This document shows positions 17,773-27,514 of a stretch of 64,000 nt of DNA, in pieces. Position numbers and translations under genes: made by a program. The notes beneath the pieces were generated by a model. It saw only the letters and a list, made by a program, of their open reading frames with translations. It had not been told where the DNA came from and did no database searches. The stretch spans positions 186,001 through 250,000 of the forward strand of contig NZ_JSXI01000024.1 in NCBI RefSeq assembly GCF_000803065.1, read 5' to 3'. The first letter of the stretch is position 1. Every line of letters starts with the position of its first letter. The stretch comes from Sphingomonas sp. ERG5 (GTDB lineage Bacteria > Pseudomonadota > Alphaproteobacteria > Sphingomonadales > Sphingomonadaceae).

Positions 17773-18999
17773 ATGACCGACCACAGCTCCGATCTGCTCC
17801 GCCTGCTTTCGTCACGCGGCTACATCCACCAGACCACCGACGCAGCCGCGCTCGATGCGCTCGCGAACAAGCAGGTCGTGCCCGGCTATATCGGCTTCGA
17901 TCCGACCGCGCCGTCGCTGCATGTCGGCAGCCTGGTGCAGATCATGCTGCTGCGCCGGCTCCAGCAATCGGGCCACAAGCCGATCGTGCTGATGGGCGGC
18001 GGTACCGGCAAGATCGGCGATCCGAGCTTCAAGGACGAAGCGCGCAAGCTGCTCGACCATGACGGCATCAATGCGAATGTCGCGTCGATCCGCCGCATCT
18101 TCGAACGCTTCCTGACCTTCGGCGACGGCCCCACCGACGCGGTGATGGTCGACAATGCCGACTGGCTCGACCAGCTCGAATACATCCCGTTCCTGCGTGA
18201 TGTCGGCCAGCATTTCTCGGTCAACCGCATGCTCAGCTTCGATTCGGTCAAGCTGCGCCTTGACCGCGAACAGTCGCTGAGCTTCCTCGAATTCAACTAT
18301 ATGATCCTCCAGGCCTATGATTTCCTGGAACTTTCCCGCCGCGCCGGTTGCCGGTTGCAGATGGGCGGGTCGGATCAATGGGGTAATATCGTCAACGGCA
18401 TCGAACTGTCGCGCCGCATGGATGGCACGGAGGTTTTCGGCATCACGACGCCGCTGATCACCACTGCAGACGGCGGGAAGATGGGCAAGACCATGTCGGG
18501 CGCGGTCTGGCTGCACGAGGATCAACTGCCGCATTTCGATTACTGGCAATTCTGGCGCAACACCGACGACCGCGATGTCGGCCGCTTCTTGCGCCTGTTC
18601 ACCGATTTGCCGCTCGATGAGATCGCCCGCCTCGAAGCACTCGAAGGTGCTGAAATCAACGAAGCGAAGAAGATCCTCGCCAATGCCGCGACCGCAATGT
18701 GCCGGGGCGAGGCCGCGGCCGCGGAGGCCGCGGAAACCGCGCGCCGCACCTTCGAGGAAGGATCCGCCGGTGGCTCGCTGCCCAGCTTCATGGTGACGGG
18801 CGAAGTCTCGATCGTCGACGCGCTGATCGGCCTCGGCTTCTGCGCGTCCAAGGGCGAGGCGCGTCGCCTGATCAAGGGCGGCGGCGCGCGCGTCGGCGCG
18901 GACAAGGTCAGTGATGAAGCGCTGATGATCGCGGTCGGCGCCGACCCGGTGCCGGTGTCGGCCGGCAAGAAGCATCATGGCCTTCTGATCGCGGGATAA
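17773..18999 (+). CDS. tyrS: Tyrosyl-tRNA synthetase
   Basis: A 408-residue class I synthetase. The HIGH motif appears as [10 protein letters not shown] (residues about 48-57), the tyrosine pocket as [13 protein letters not shown], and the KMSKS loop as [11 protein letters not shown]-terminal S4 RNA-binding domain follows ([20 protein letters not shown]). It charges tRNA-Tyr. The length is as expected for bacterial TyrS. It stands alone between nlpD and a PilZ-type gene. Confidence 0.97.
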   Translation: MTDHSSDLLRLLSSRGYIHQTTDAAALDALANKQVVPGYIGFDPTAPSLHVGSLVQIMLLRRLQQSGHKPIVLMGGGTGKIGDPSFKDEARKLLDHDGINANVASIRRIFERFLTFGDGPTDAVMVDNADWLDQLEYIPFLRDVGQHFSVNRMLSFDSVKLRLDREQSLSFLEFNYMILQAYDFLELSRRAGCRLQMGGSDQWGNIVNGIELSRRMDGTEVFGITTPLITTADGGKMGKTMSGAVWLHEDQLPHFDYWQFWRNTDDRDVGRFLRLFTDLPLDEIARLEALEGAEINEAKKILANAATAMCRGEAAAAEAAETARRTFEEGSAGGSLPSFMVTGEVSIVDALIGLGFCASKGEARRLIKGGGARVGADKVSDEALMIAVGADPVPVSAGKKHHGLLIAG

Positions 19000-19107
19000 A
19001 ATTCTTCGAAAAACCGCATCGCAACACTTTGTTAAACAGCTTCGTTGCGACCCGGTTTACACCGCATGCCCTAGCCTCGCTGACGGGACCATAAGGGACG
19101 CGGGGCC

Positions 19108-19425
19108 ATGAGTTTCGGAAGCGCGGCAATTGCCGACAATCGCGGTGTCGTGCGCGACGAAGTGCATTACCGCACGCGCGCCTTTGGCCCCGACGCGCAA
19201 CCGCTCTCATTGCTGATCGTCAACATGTCGGCGCTGGGCATGATGGCGCGCTGCGACCGCGATATTCCCGAAGGGTCGCGGTTGCGCGTGACTCTGCCGG
19301 TGATCGGCGTGGTCGCGGCGGAAGTCCGCTGGTGCCTGGGCGGTCGGATGGGCTGCGAACTCGACCGGCCGATCGATCTGGCCGACTATTACGAACTTCT
19401 CGCGGCACTGATCAAAGGCCGCTGA
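19108..19425 (+). CDS. PilZ-domain protein
   Basis: A 105-residue protein with RDEVHYRTRAF followed by LLIVNMSALGMMARCDRDI, the RxxxR and N-x-S-x-x-G motifs of PilZ, then a beta-barrel with VVAAEVRWCLGGRMGCELDRPI. Cyclic di-GMP binding is plausible. This is the second single-domain PilZ protein in the window, alongside two proteins with EAL domains. It is convergent with recG, the stops being 5 bp apart. Confidence 0.78.
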   Translation: MSFGSAAIADNRGVVRDEVHYRTRAFGPDAQPLSLLIVNMSALGMMARCDRDIPEGSRLRVTLPVIGVVAAEVRWCLGGRMGCELDRPIDLADYYELLAALIKGR

Positions 19426-19430
19426 ACCCG

Positions 19431-21491
19431 TTAGCCGGAACGCAGCAACGCAACCCCGGCCTCGCGCTCGAACAGATACAGCGCGGTCCGCGCCGCCTGT
19501 CCCCGGTCCGCGCTCAATCCCCCATCGCGATCGATCAGCAGCCGCGCGTCGTCGGTCGCGATCGGCAGCAATTCGCTCAGCATGTCCGGCGTCGCGATGC
19601 GGAACGCGGCTTCGCCGGATTGTTTCGTGCCGAGCAATTCGCCCGATCCACGCAGCCGCAGATCCTCTTCGGCGATGCGGAAGCCGTCATTGGTCTCGCG
19701 CATCAGGGCAAGGCGCGCGCGCGACGTCTCGCTCAGCGCGTTGCCGCGAATCATCAGGCAGATCGATCGCCCGCTGCCGCGCCCCACCCGTCCGCGCAAC
19801 TGGTGCAATTGCGCCAGCCCGAAGCGGTCCGCCGCCTCGATTACGATCAGCGTCGCATTGGGCACATCGACGCCGACTTCGATCACCGTCGTCGCGACCA
19901 GCACGCCAGTGCGGCCCCCGGCGAAGGCCTCCATCACCGCGTCCTTTTCCGGCCCCTTCATCCGGCCATGGACCAGCCCGACCCGGTCGCCGAACCGCGC
20001 GCGCAATGTCTCGGCGCGCGCCTCGGCCGCGGCAAGGTCGGTCTTCTCGCTTTCCTCGACCAGCGGGCACACCCAATAGGCCTGGCCCCCGTCCGACAGA
20101 TGCCGCGCCAGCGCATCGACCATTTCGCTCAGCCGATCCTCGGAAATCACCCGCGTCTCGATCGGCTGTCGTCCTGGCGGCATCTCGTCGATCTGGCTGA
20201 CGTCCATCTCGCCATAATTGGCCAGGGTCAGCGTGCGCGGGATCGGCGTCGCGGTCATCGCCAGCAAATGCGGCGCGGCCTTCGCCTTGGCCTGCAGCAT
20301 CATGCGCTGCGCGACGCCAAAGCGGTGCTGCTCATCGACCACCACCAGCGCGAGATCCTTGTAGGACACCGCCTCCTGAAAGATCGCATGCGTGCCGATC
20401 AGGATGTCGATCGCACCCGACGCCAGTCCCATCAGCGTCGCTTCGCGCACCTTACCCTTGTCGCGCCCGGTGAGGATGGCGACCTCGACCGGCACGCCCG
20501 CCAGCAGCCGCCGCAACGTTTCATAATGCTGCCGCGCGAGGATTTCGGTCGGCGCCAGCAACGCACCCTGCGCCCCCGCTTCGACCGCGAGCAGCAGCGC
20601 CATCGTCGCGACCAGCGTCTTGCCCGACCCGACATCGCCCTGCAGCAAGCGCAGCATCGGCTGTGCCTGCGCCAGATCGCCCTCTATCTCGCCGACCGTA
20701 CGGGTCTGCGCGCCGGTCAGGCTGTAAGGCAATTGCAGGGCATCACGCAGCCGCCTGTCCCCGTTCAACGCCCTGCCCCGTCGCGCCCGCGACGATTGCC
20801 GCACCAGCGTCAACGCCAGCTGGTTGGCGAACACCTCATCATAAGCGAGCCGCTCGCGCGCGACCCGGTCCGACGGATCCGCATGCACCCGCGCCACGGC
20901 GTCACGCCACCCTGGCCAGCCGCGCTTGGCCAGCAACCCCGGCTCGATCCATTCGGGCAGCTCCGGCGCGCGCTCCAGCGCCTGGGCCGCCAATTGCCCC
21001 ATGCGCCGCGATGTCAGCCCTTCCGACAGCGGATAGATCGCCTCGCGCTCCGGCTGATCGCCTGCCTCGTCGAGCGGCAGGACGTAATCGGGATGCACGA
21101 TCTGCAATTCCTGTCCGTACAGCTCGAGCCGCCCCGACACGCGGCGCGGCTCGCCGATCGGCGCCAATTTCTTTGCCCAGCCGGGATGGCCGCCGAAATA
21201 GACCAGGCTGACATTATTGCCGTGCGCATCGATCGCCTGGACTCGACTCGGCCCCCGTCCGTTACCGCTGCGATGCTCGCGCGCGGTCAGGGTGATGACG
21301 ATGGTCCGCCCGGCATCGGCCATGTCGAGCGCGTCGCGCGCGATTCGATCGATCCATCCGGTCGGCAAATGAAACAGCAGATCGACGACACGCGTCAGCC
21401 CAAGCTTGTCGAGCGGCTTGGCCAGCCCCGGGCCGATGCCCTTTAACGCCGTGACTTCGGCAAACAGTGGATTGAGGATATCGGGCCGCAT
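19431..21491 (-). CDS. recG: ATP-dependent DNA helicase RecG
   Basis: A 686-residue protein with an N-terminal wedge/OB domain. The superfamily 2 helicase motifs follow: GDVGSGKT (Walker A), VVDEQHRFGV (DEQH box), TATPIPRT, and motifs V-VI in TTVIEVGVDVPNAT and HQLRGRVGRG. A C-terminal region contains RLRGSGELLGTKQSG. It remodels stalled replication forks and Holliday junctions. It is divergent from sdhE. Confidence 0.96.
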   Translation of the reverse strand: MRPDILNPLFAEVTALKGIGPGLAKPLDKLGLTRVVDLLFHLPTGWIDRIARDALDMADAGRTIVITLTAREHRSGNGRGPSRVQAIDAHGNNVSLVYFGGHPGWAKKLAPIGEPRRVSGRLELYGQELQIVHPDYVLPLDEAGDQPEREAIYPLSEGLTSRRMGQLAAQALERAPELPEWIEPGLLAKRGWPGWRDAVARVHADPSDRVARERLAYDEVFANQLALTLVRQSSRARRGRALNGDRRLRDALQLPYSLTGAQTRTVGEIEGDLAQAQPMLRLLQGDVGSGKTLVATMALLLAVEAGAQGALLAPTEILARQHYETLRRLLAGVPVEVAILTGRDKGKVREATLMGLASGAIDILIGTHAIFQEAVSYKDLALVVVDEQHRFGVAQRMMLQAKAKAAPHLLAMTATPIPRTLTLANYGEMDVSQIDEMPPGRQPIETRVISEDRLSEMVDALARHLSDGGQAYWVCPLVEESEKTDLAAAEARAETLRARFGDRVGLVHGRMKGPEKDAVMEAFAGGRTGVLVATTVIEVGVDVPNATLIVIEAADRFGLAQLHQLRGRVGRGSGRSICLMIRGNALSETSRARLALMRETNDGFRIAEEDLRLRGSGELLGTKQSGEAAFRIATPDMLSELLPIATDDARLLIDRDGGLSADRGQAARTALYLFEREAGVALLRSG

Positions 21492-21564
21492 GACTATCTG
21501 ACGTCTCTAGCCTCACCCGACGGTCGCCGCCAGCGTCCGCCGGGCAATTGTGCATGGGAACAAG

Positions 21565-21831
21565 ATGGACCGCGACACTCGCCTCAAACGCCTGGGCTTC
21601 CGCGCGTCGCATCGTGGCACGCGTGAGGCGGACCTGCTGATCGGCGGGTTCTTCGACGCGAAATCAGCGGAATGGAGCGATGCCGAAATCGATCTGTTCG
21701 AGGAGCTTCTCGAGGAACAGGATGTCGACATCATGGCCTGGGCGATCGGCACCGACAGGGTGCCGGCGAAATATGCCGGGCCGCTGATCGAGGCGATGAA
21801 AGTCCTGAATTACGTGCCAATTGCCGAGTGA
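21565..21831 (+). CDS. sdhE: FAD assembly factor SdhE (DUF339)
   Basis: An 88-residue protein from the ATG at 21565 (an ATG at 21550 would add five residues). It carries the SdhE signature in HRGTREADLLIGGFFD (RGxxE motif), then an acidic helix bundle ELLEEQDVDIMAWAIG. It helps insert covalent FAD into succinate dehydrogenase. The recG-sdhE-mfd order is a common alphaproteobacterial arrangement; mfd follows after 45 bp. Confidence 0.92.
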   Translation: MDRDTRLKRLGFRASHRGTREADLLIGGFFDAKSAEWSDAEIDLFEELLEEQDVDIMAWAIGTDRVPAKYAGPLIEAMKVLNYVPIAE

Positions 21832-21840
21832 TCCAATCTT

Positions 21841-21861
21841 CCTCTCCTCGACGGGGAGAGG
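21841..21861. repeat. CCTCTCC-N7-GGAGAGG hairpin before mfd
   Basis: The 7-bp arms flank TCGACGG in the 45-base sdhE-mfd gap. A sequence of this type (CCTCTCC...GACGGGGAGAGG) recurs in many alphaproteobacterial intergenic regions, so I take it as a dispersed short palindrome. It also contains the only GGAGAGG-like stretch before the mfd ATG, although at 15 bases that is too far for a normal ribosome site. Confidence 0.45.
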
Positions 21862-21876
21862 GCTAGAGAAAAAACC

Positions 21877-24800
21877 ATGCCCGACCTGAAGACGATCCTC
21901 TCGGCCCGGAAGCCCCTTACCCTCGCCGGCGTGCCCACCGGATTCGAGCCATGGCTGCTCGCCGACCTCGCGCGCGCCGCAAAGTCTCGCGCCGTGTTCA
22001 TTGCTCCCGACGAAGCGGCCATGCGCGCGATCGCCGCGACCGCGACGATGTTCGCGCCCGAACTCGAAGTGCTGACCTTCCCGGCATGGGATTGCCTGCC
22101 CTATGACCGCGCCTCGCCGACCTTGCGCACCATGGCCGAGCGCATGGCGACGCTTCATCGCCTGCAGCAACCGACCAGGGCGCCGCAGCTCCTCATCACC
22201 ACCGCCAATGCGGCGGCCCAGCGCGTCCTGACCCCGTTCCGCATCCGCCAGCTCGTCACCACCCTCGCCCCCAAGGCACGGATCGACCGCGACAAGCTCG
22301 CGGCGATGCTCCAGGCGAACGGCTATGTCCGCGTCGAGACCGTCGCGGATTCGGGCGAATTCGCGGTGCGCGGCGGCCTGGTCGACCTGTTCCCGAGCGG
22401 TGAGGAACAGGCGCTGCGCCTCGATTTCTTCGGCGACGAGATCGAGAGCGTCCGCACCTTCGATCCCGCCGATCAACGCACCACCGGGCGCATCGACGGC
22501 TTCACCCTGCTTCCCGCCTCGGAAACCCTGCTCGACGAAGACAGCATCAAGCGTTTCCGCAGCCGCTACCGCGAACGCTTCGGCGCCACCGCGACCGGCG
22601 ACCCGCTCTATCAGGCAATCAGCGACGGCCGCCGCCTCGCCGGCATGGAACATTGGCTGCCGCTGTTCGAAGAGAAGATGGCCACCCTGTTCGACCATCT
22701 CGGGGACGATGCCGTATTGGTCCGCGACGCCGGCGTGATCGGCGCGGCCGAGCAGCGCTTCGAGGCTATCACCGATTACCACGCCAACCGCGTCCGCGCG
22801 CAGTCAAGCGATCCGGGCAGCTATCGCCCGCTCCCGCCCGACGCGCTCTATCTGACCGCAAAGGACTTTGCCGAACGGCTGGAGGAGGCGCCGACCCACC
22901 TCACCACGCCGTTCCACGAGCCCGAAAGCGCGACGGTGCTCGATTTCGCGGTCGATGGCCCGCGCGATTTCGGCCCCGAGCGCAACAGCGGCGTCAATAT
23001 CTATGAAGCGGTCGTTCATCACCTCAACACGCTGAAGAAGGACGGCCGCAAACCGATCCTCGCCAGCTATTCCAGCGGCTCGCGCGAACGCTTTGCCGGC
23101 CTGCTCAAGGATCATGGCGCAACGCATTTGTCGCTGGTCGATACCTGGCAGCAAGCGCTCGGCGTCGGCAGTGGCGGGATCGCCCTCATCATCCTGCCGC
23201 TCGACCATGGCTTCACCACGCCCGACGTCGCACTGCTCACTGAGCAGGACATGCTCGGCGACCGGCTGGTGCGCCGCGCCAAGCGCAAGAAATCCGCCGA
23301 TGCCTTCCTCGCCGAACTGGCGATGCTCACGCCGGGCGACCTCGTCGTCCATGTCGATCACGGCATTGGCCGTTACGAGGGGCTGACCTCGATCCCGGTC
23401 GGCCAGAGTCCGCATGACTGCGTCGCGCTGAGCTATGCCGGCGGCGACAAATTGTTCGTGCCGGTCGAAAATATCGACGTACTGTCGCGTTACGGCTCGG
23501 ACAGCGAAGGCGCGAGCCTCGACCGGCTCGCCGGCGAGGGAAGGGAACGCCGCAAGTCGAAGATGAAGGAGCGCATCCGCGAGATCGCGGGCGACCTGAT
23601 CGCGACCGCGGCGGAGCGCGCGCCCCCCCCCGCCGATGTGATCGAACCCGATGGCGGCGGCTATGCCAGCTTCGTCGATCGCTTCCCGTACGAGGAAACC
23701 GAGGATCAGGACCGCGCGATCAATGATGTGCTCGGCGATCTGGCCAAGGGCACGCCGATGGACCGGCTGGTGGTCGGCGATGTCGGCTTCGGCAAGACCG
23801 AGATCGCACTGCGCGCCGCCTTCGCGGCGGCAATGTCGGGGCTGCAAGTCGCGATCGTCTGTCCGACCACTTTGCTCGCGCGCCAGCATTTCAACAATTT
23901 CACCGCGCGCTTCGAAGGCTTCCCGCTCAATGTCGGCCGCCTCTCGCGCCTCGTCACGGCGAGCGAAGCCAAGGCGACCCGGGAAGGCCTCGCCGCCGGC
24001 ACGATCGACGTCATTGTCGGCACGCATGCGATCCTCGCCAAATCGGTCGAGTTCAAGCGCCTTGGTCTGGTCATTGTCGATGAGGAACAGCGCTTCGGCG
24101 TCACCCACAAGGAGCGGCTCAAGGCGCTGAAGACCGATGTCCATGTCCTGACTCTCACCGCCACGCCAATCCCACGCACGCTGCAAATGGCCATGTCGGG
24201 CTTGCGCGAATTGTCGGTGATCCAGACCCCGCCGGTCGATCGCCTCGCCGTGCGCACCTATATCATGCCCTGGGATCCGGTGGTGCTGCGCGAGGCGTTG
24301 CTGCGCGAACATTATCGCGGCGGGCAAAGCTTCTTCGTCACCCCGCGCGTCGCCGATGTGCCGGATATCGAGGAGTTCCTGCGCGAACATGTCCCGGAAG
24401 TCCGCTACGTCACCGCGCACGGCCAGATGTCCCCGACCGAGGTCGAGGAACGCATGTCGGCCTTTTATGACAAGAAGTTCGAAGTGCTGGTCTCGACCAC
24501 CATCGTCGAAAGCGGGCTCGACATCCCCAGCGCCAACACCATGATCATCCACCGCGCCGACCGTTTCGGCCTCGCCCAGCTCTATCAGCTGCGCGGCCGC
24601 GTCGGCCGGGCCAAGACGCGCGCTTATGCCTATCTCACCACGCAGGCCGGTCGTATCCTGACCGAGGCGGCGGAGAAGCGCCTCAAGGTGCTGAGCGACC
24701 TCGACAGCCTTGGCGCGGGGTTCCAGCTCGCCAGCCATGATCTCGACATTCGCGGCGCGGGCAATCTGCTCGGCGACGAACAATCGGGCCATATCAAGGA

Positions 24801-25332
24801 AGTCGGCTATGAACTCTACCAGTCGATGCTGGAAGAGGCGATCATGGAGGCCAGGGCCGGCGGCGCACTTATCCGCCCGCGCGACTTCTCGCCGCAGATC
24901 ACCGTCGATGCGCCGATCCTCATCCCGGAGGATTATGTCCCCGATCTCGACTTGCGCATGGGCCTGTATCGTCGCCTCAACGACATCGAGGAATCCGACG
25001 GCATCGAGGCGTTTGCCGCCGAATTGATCGACCGCTTCGGCCCAATCCCAGATCCGACCGCCAACCTGATCACCCTGCTCGAAATCAAGCTTCACGCGAA
25101 AAAGGCCTGTATCGCGAAGATCGATGTCGGTCCGCGCGGTGCGCTGGTGACGTTCCATGACAACAAGCCGCCCAACATCGACGGTTTGCTGGCCTGGGTC
25201 GCCCGGCTCGATGGCGTCGCCAAGCTGCGGCCCGACAGCAAGCTGGTGGTCAACCGCGTCTGGGGCGACCCCAAGTCACGGCTTAACGGCGCGCTTCAGT
25301 TATCGAAGGGGTTGGCCAAGGCGGCGGGATAG
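21877..25332 (+). CDS. mfd: Transcription-repair coupling factor Mfd
   Basis: A 1151-residue protein with the full Mfd layout. It has a UvrB-homology N-terminal module (residues about 1-350), a CarD-like RNA-polymerase-interacting domain (PGDLVVHVDHGIGRYEGL, about 485-550), a RecG-like translocase core with GDVGFGKTEIALRAAF, VDEEQRFGV and TATPIPRTLQMAM, and the C-terminal TRCF domain. It removes stalled RNA polymerase at lesions and recruits UvrA. RecG, which shares the translocase fold, is encoded nearby on the other strand. Confidence 0.97.
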   Translation: MPDLKTILSARKPLTLAGVPTGFEPWLLADLARAAKSRAVFIAPDEAAMRAIAATATMFAPELEVLTFPAWDCLPYDRASPTLRTMAERMATLHRLQQPTRAPQLLITTANAAAQRVLTPFRIRQLVTTLAPKARIDRDKLAAMLQANGYVRVETVADSGEFAVRGGLVDLFPSGEEQALRLDFFGDEIESVRTFDPADQRTTGRIDGFTLLPASETLLDEDSIKRFRSRYRERFGATATGDPLYQAISDGRRLAGMEHWLPLFEEKMATLFDHLGDDAVLVRDAGVIGAAEQRFEAITDYHANRVRAQSSDPGSYRPLPPDALYLTAKDFAERLEEAPTHLTTPFHEPESATVLDFAVDGPRDFGPERNSGVNIYEAVVHHLNTLKKDGRKPILASYSSGSRERFAGLLKDHGATHLSLVDTWQQALGVGSGGIALIILPLDHGFTTPDVALLTEQDMLGDRLVRRAKRKKSADAFLAELAMLTPGDLVVHVDHGIGRYEGLTSIPVGQSPHDCVALSYAGGDKLFVPVENIDVLSRYGSDSEGASLDRLAGEGRERRKSKMKERIREIAGDLIATAAERAPPPADVIEPDGGGYASFVDRFPYEETEDQDRAINDVLGDLAKGTPMDRLVVGDVGFGKTEIALRAAFAAAMSGLQVAIVCPTTLLARQHFNNFTARFEGFPLNVGRLSRLVTASEAKATREGLAAGTIDVIVGTHAILAKSVEFKRLGLVIVDEEQRFGVTHKERLKALKTDVHVLTLTATPIPRTLQMAMSGLRELSVIQTPPVDRLAVRTYIMPWDPVVLREALLREHYRGGQSFFVTPRVADVPDIEEFLREHVPEVRYVTAHGQMSPTEVEERMSAFYDKKFEVLVSTTIVESGLDIPSANTMIIHRADRFGLAQLYQLRGRVGRAKTRAYAYLTTQAGRILTEAAEKRLKVLSDLDSLGAGFQLASHDLDIRGAGNLLGDEQSGHIKEVGYELYQSMLEEAIMEARAGGALIRPRDFSPQITVDAPILIPEDYVPDLDLRMGLYRRLNDIEESDGIEAFAAELIDRFGPIPDPTANLITLLEIKLHAKKACIAKIDVGPRGALVTFHDNKPPNIDGLLAWVARLDGVAKLRPDSKLVVNRVWGDPKSRLNGALQLSKGLAKAAG

Positions 25333-25356
25333 TATCGGCAGGCTCAAGCGCCACGC

Positions 25357-27492
25357 TTGTTCACGGCAATTACCACCACTCTGGACGTGAACCCATTTAC
25401 CTCGTTCAGATTTACGGGACCGGCCCTATACGAGCGCCTCATGCTTGAAACCATCGTCAGCCTCTGTGCCGGTGCCGTTGCCCAGGTTGCCGGCGCGATC
25501 ACGATCGAGAGCGCCGCGGCGGGGATCGTTGGGAACCGGGCCGATGCGGTGTTCAGGCAATCATGCACCGCACTGCTTGCCGGTATCGGAAAATTCACCG
25601 CATCGCGACAGCCCACCGAGCTCGCGCGGTCCTTTACCACCTCGATCGCCACCGCCTATCGCCACAGCCTGCGCTATCATCTCGAAACACTCTCCTCACA
25701 GGTGCGCAATGCCAGTGAACGAGCCCTTGTCGACGATTTGAATCATGCCGTGGCGACTGGAATCGATGCCGCCGTCACGCTGGATAGCGATGAGATGCAC
25801 GCCGCGATTTCGCCGCTGCTGGCGCGCCTGGGCGACGAGAGCGATTGGGAGCAAGCCGCAATCCAGGCGACCGTGAACGCCGTCTCGGGCTGGTGCGAAA
25901 CTGCACTGGCACGTCCCCTCCCGCTCCATCTCGCCATGCTGTTTCGGCAGCGCGCACCCAATGGACGTCGATCCTGGCTCGAGGTGTTTCGCGATGAGCT
26001 CGGCACGCTGATTCTCAAGGACCCATCGTTCGAGCGCCTGTTCCTCGCCAGCAACATCAGCAAGCTCGTGGAACATGTCGTCACGATCGACGCGGTGGCG
26101 CAGGCCTTGCGGGCCGATGTTCAGGAAACCAACCGCGCCATCGTCGCGGTGGGCGAGAAGGTCGACAGCGTCGCCCTGTACCAGGCCGAGCAGATCAATC
26201 ACCTCCGGCGGCTTGAAGCACTGCTGGCGACCTGGAGCGGTGCGTCCAGCCCGGAAGCGCTGAATCGCGTCCTGAACGGCGTCATGTTCACCTGGGACGG
26301 AACCGTCCGGCCAACGGCACTCATCCTGGTCAGCGCCTTTGGCTGTTACTCGGCGATCGACCTGATCGGCCGAACCGAGCGGCTTGCGCTGATCCGCGAC
26401 ATTCAGGCCCGGCTCCTCGAGGCGGTCGATGCGGACGTCCATGTCGGACGATTCGACGCGGGGGAATTCGACCTGATCGTCCGCGACATCACCTCGCGCA
26501 GCCGGATAGAGGCACTTGCGGCCGAAGTTCTGGATGCGCTCCGCGAACCGTTTTTCGTCAATGGCTCACCCCTTGTGCTCAAACCCGTGGCCGGCGTCGC
26601 CATGTCGCCCTGGGACAGCTGCACCGCGGAGGCGCTGCAGCGTAAGGCGGATCTCGCCTTGCGTGCCGCGATCAGCGATTCCTCCGATGTGGCAATATTC
26701 TATCGAACGGCGCTGGATGCGGGCGCAAAGGACCGACGGCGGCTCGAGGCCGGGCTTCGCCGGGCGCTTACCGACGAAAGCCTGTATCTGGTCTATCAAC
26801 CGATCGTGAACGTCGCGACCGAAGCCGTGGTCAGCTTCGAAGCATTGCTCCGATGGCAGCATCCCGAATATGGCGCGGTCTCTCCCGCCACCTTCATACC
26901 TATGGCGGAGGATATGGGCCTGATCCCCGAGATCGGAAATTGGGTGATCAGGAAGGCCTGCGCCGATGCTGCGGGCTGGGCCGATTATGCCGGCGTGTCG
27001 GTCAACGTATCGCCGATCCAGTTCGCCGATCCGCGCTTCACCAGGACGGTCGAAACCGCCCTTGCCTCCACACCGAATATGCGCGGGAGGCTGGAGCTGG
27101 AAGTTCCCGAGGGGATTTTCCTGCGCAACGATGTCGCCGCGGATGCGGTGCTTGCCCGCTTCAGGGAGCTGGGCATTCGAATGGCTCTGGACGATTTCGG
27201 CACCGGCTACTCAAGCCTTGGATATTTAAGCAGGGGTCAGTTCGACACGATCAAGATCGACCGATCCTTTGTCCGCAGCACCCTCGCAAATGATGCGAAG
27301 CGCAAGCAGGTCGTCGGGGCAATCGTTGCCCTGGCGCAAGGATTGGGCATGGCAACGACAGCGGAAGGTGTTGAGACTCGGGAAGAATTCGAGGTCATTC
27401 GCGAACTCGGCTGCGATTATGCGCAAGGCTTTCTGTTCGGCAGGTCGCTCAGGGCCAACGCCGTGCTGGGACACATACTCGATCCGCGGTAA
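25357..27492 (+). CDS. EAL-domain c-di-GMP phosphodiesterase with unrecognised N-terminal domain
   Basis: The frame gives up to 711 residues from a TTG at 25357; GTG at 25387 or ATG at 25441 are alternative starts. Residues about 60-290 are helical and match no family I recognise; a WLEVFRDELGTLILKDPSFERL segment (208-230) leads into a coil with VGEKVDSV. A degenerate GGDEF follows (about 320-470; RFDAGEF replaces GGDEF). The C-terminal EAL domain keeps EALLRW, SVNVSP, DDFGTGYSSLGYL and KIDRSFV, so phosphodiesterase activity is likely. It starts 24 bases after the mfd stop and is convergent with the amidase. Confidence 0.82.
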   Translation: MFTAITTTLDVNPFTSFRFTGPALYERLMLETIVSLCAGAVAQVAGAITIESAAAGIVGNRADAVFRQSCTALLAGIGKFTASRQPTELARSFTTSIATAYRHSLRYHLETLSSQVRNASERALVDDLNHAVATGIDAAVTLDSDEMHAAISPLLARLGDESDWEQAAIQATVNAVSGWCETALARPLPLHLAMLFRQRAPNGRRSWLEVFRDELGTLILKDPSFERLFLASNISKLVEHVVTIDAVAQALRADVQETNRAIVAVGEKVDSVALYQAEQINHLRRLEALLATWSGASSPEALNRVLNGVMFTWDGTVRPTALILVSAFGCYSAIDLIGRTERLALIRDIQARLLEAVDADVHVGRFDAGEFDLIVRDITSRSRIEALAAEVLDALREPFFVNGSPLVLKPVAGVAMSPWDSCTAEALQRKADLALRAAISDSSDVAIFYRTALDAGAKDRRRLEAGLRRALTDESLYLVYQPIVNVATEAVVSFEALLRWQHPEYGAVSPATFIPMAEDMGLIPEIGNWVIRKACADAAGWADYAGVSVNVSPIQFADPRFTRTVETALASTPNMRGRLELEVPEGIFLRNDVAADAVLARFRELGIRMALDDFGTGYSSLGYLSRGQFDTIKIDRSFVRSTLANDAKRKQVVGAIVALAQGLGMATTAEGVETREEFEVIRELGCDYAQGFLFGRSLRANAVLGHILDPR

Positions 27493-27514
27493 TCCGCCGC
27501 CCGCGCCGAAACCG

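Noticed and set aside
17564..17776. 70-codon plus-strand frame before tyrS
   Set aside because: It starts inside the inverted repeat, lacks a ribosome site and overlaps the tyrS start; no motif supports it.
19332..21446. 704-codon plus-strand frame
   Set aside because: Antisense shadow of recG; composition is Arg/Gln/His-rich with no domain pattern, whereas the minus strand has all helicase motifs.
22804..25158. 784-codon minus-strand frame
   Set aside because: Antisense of mfd, a typical GC-rich shadow; no ribosome site or motif.
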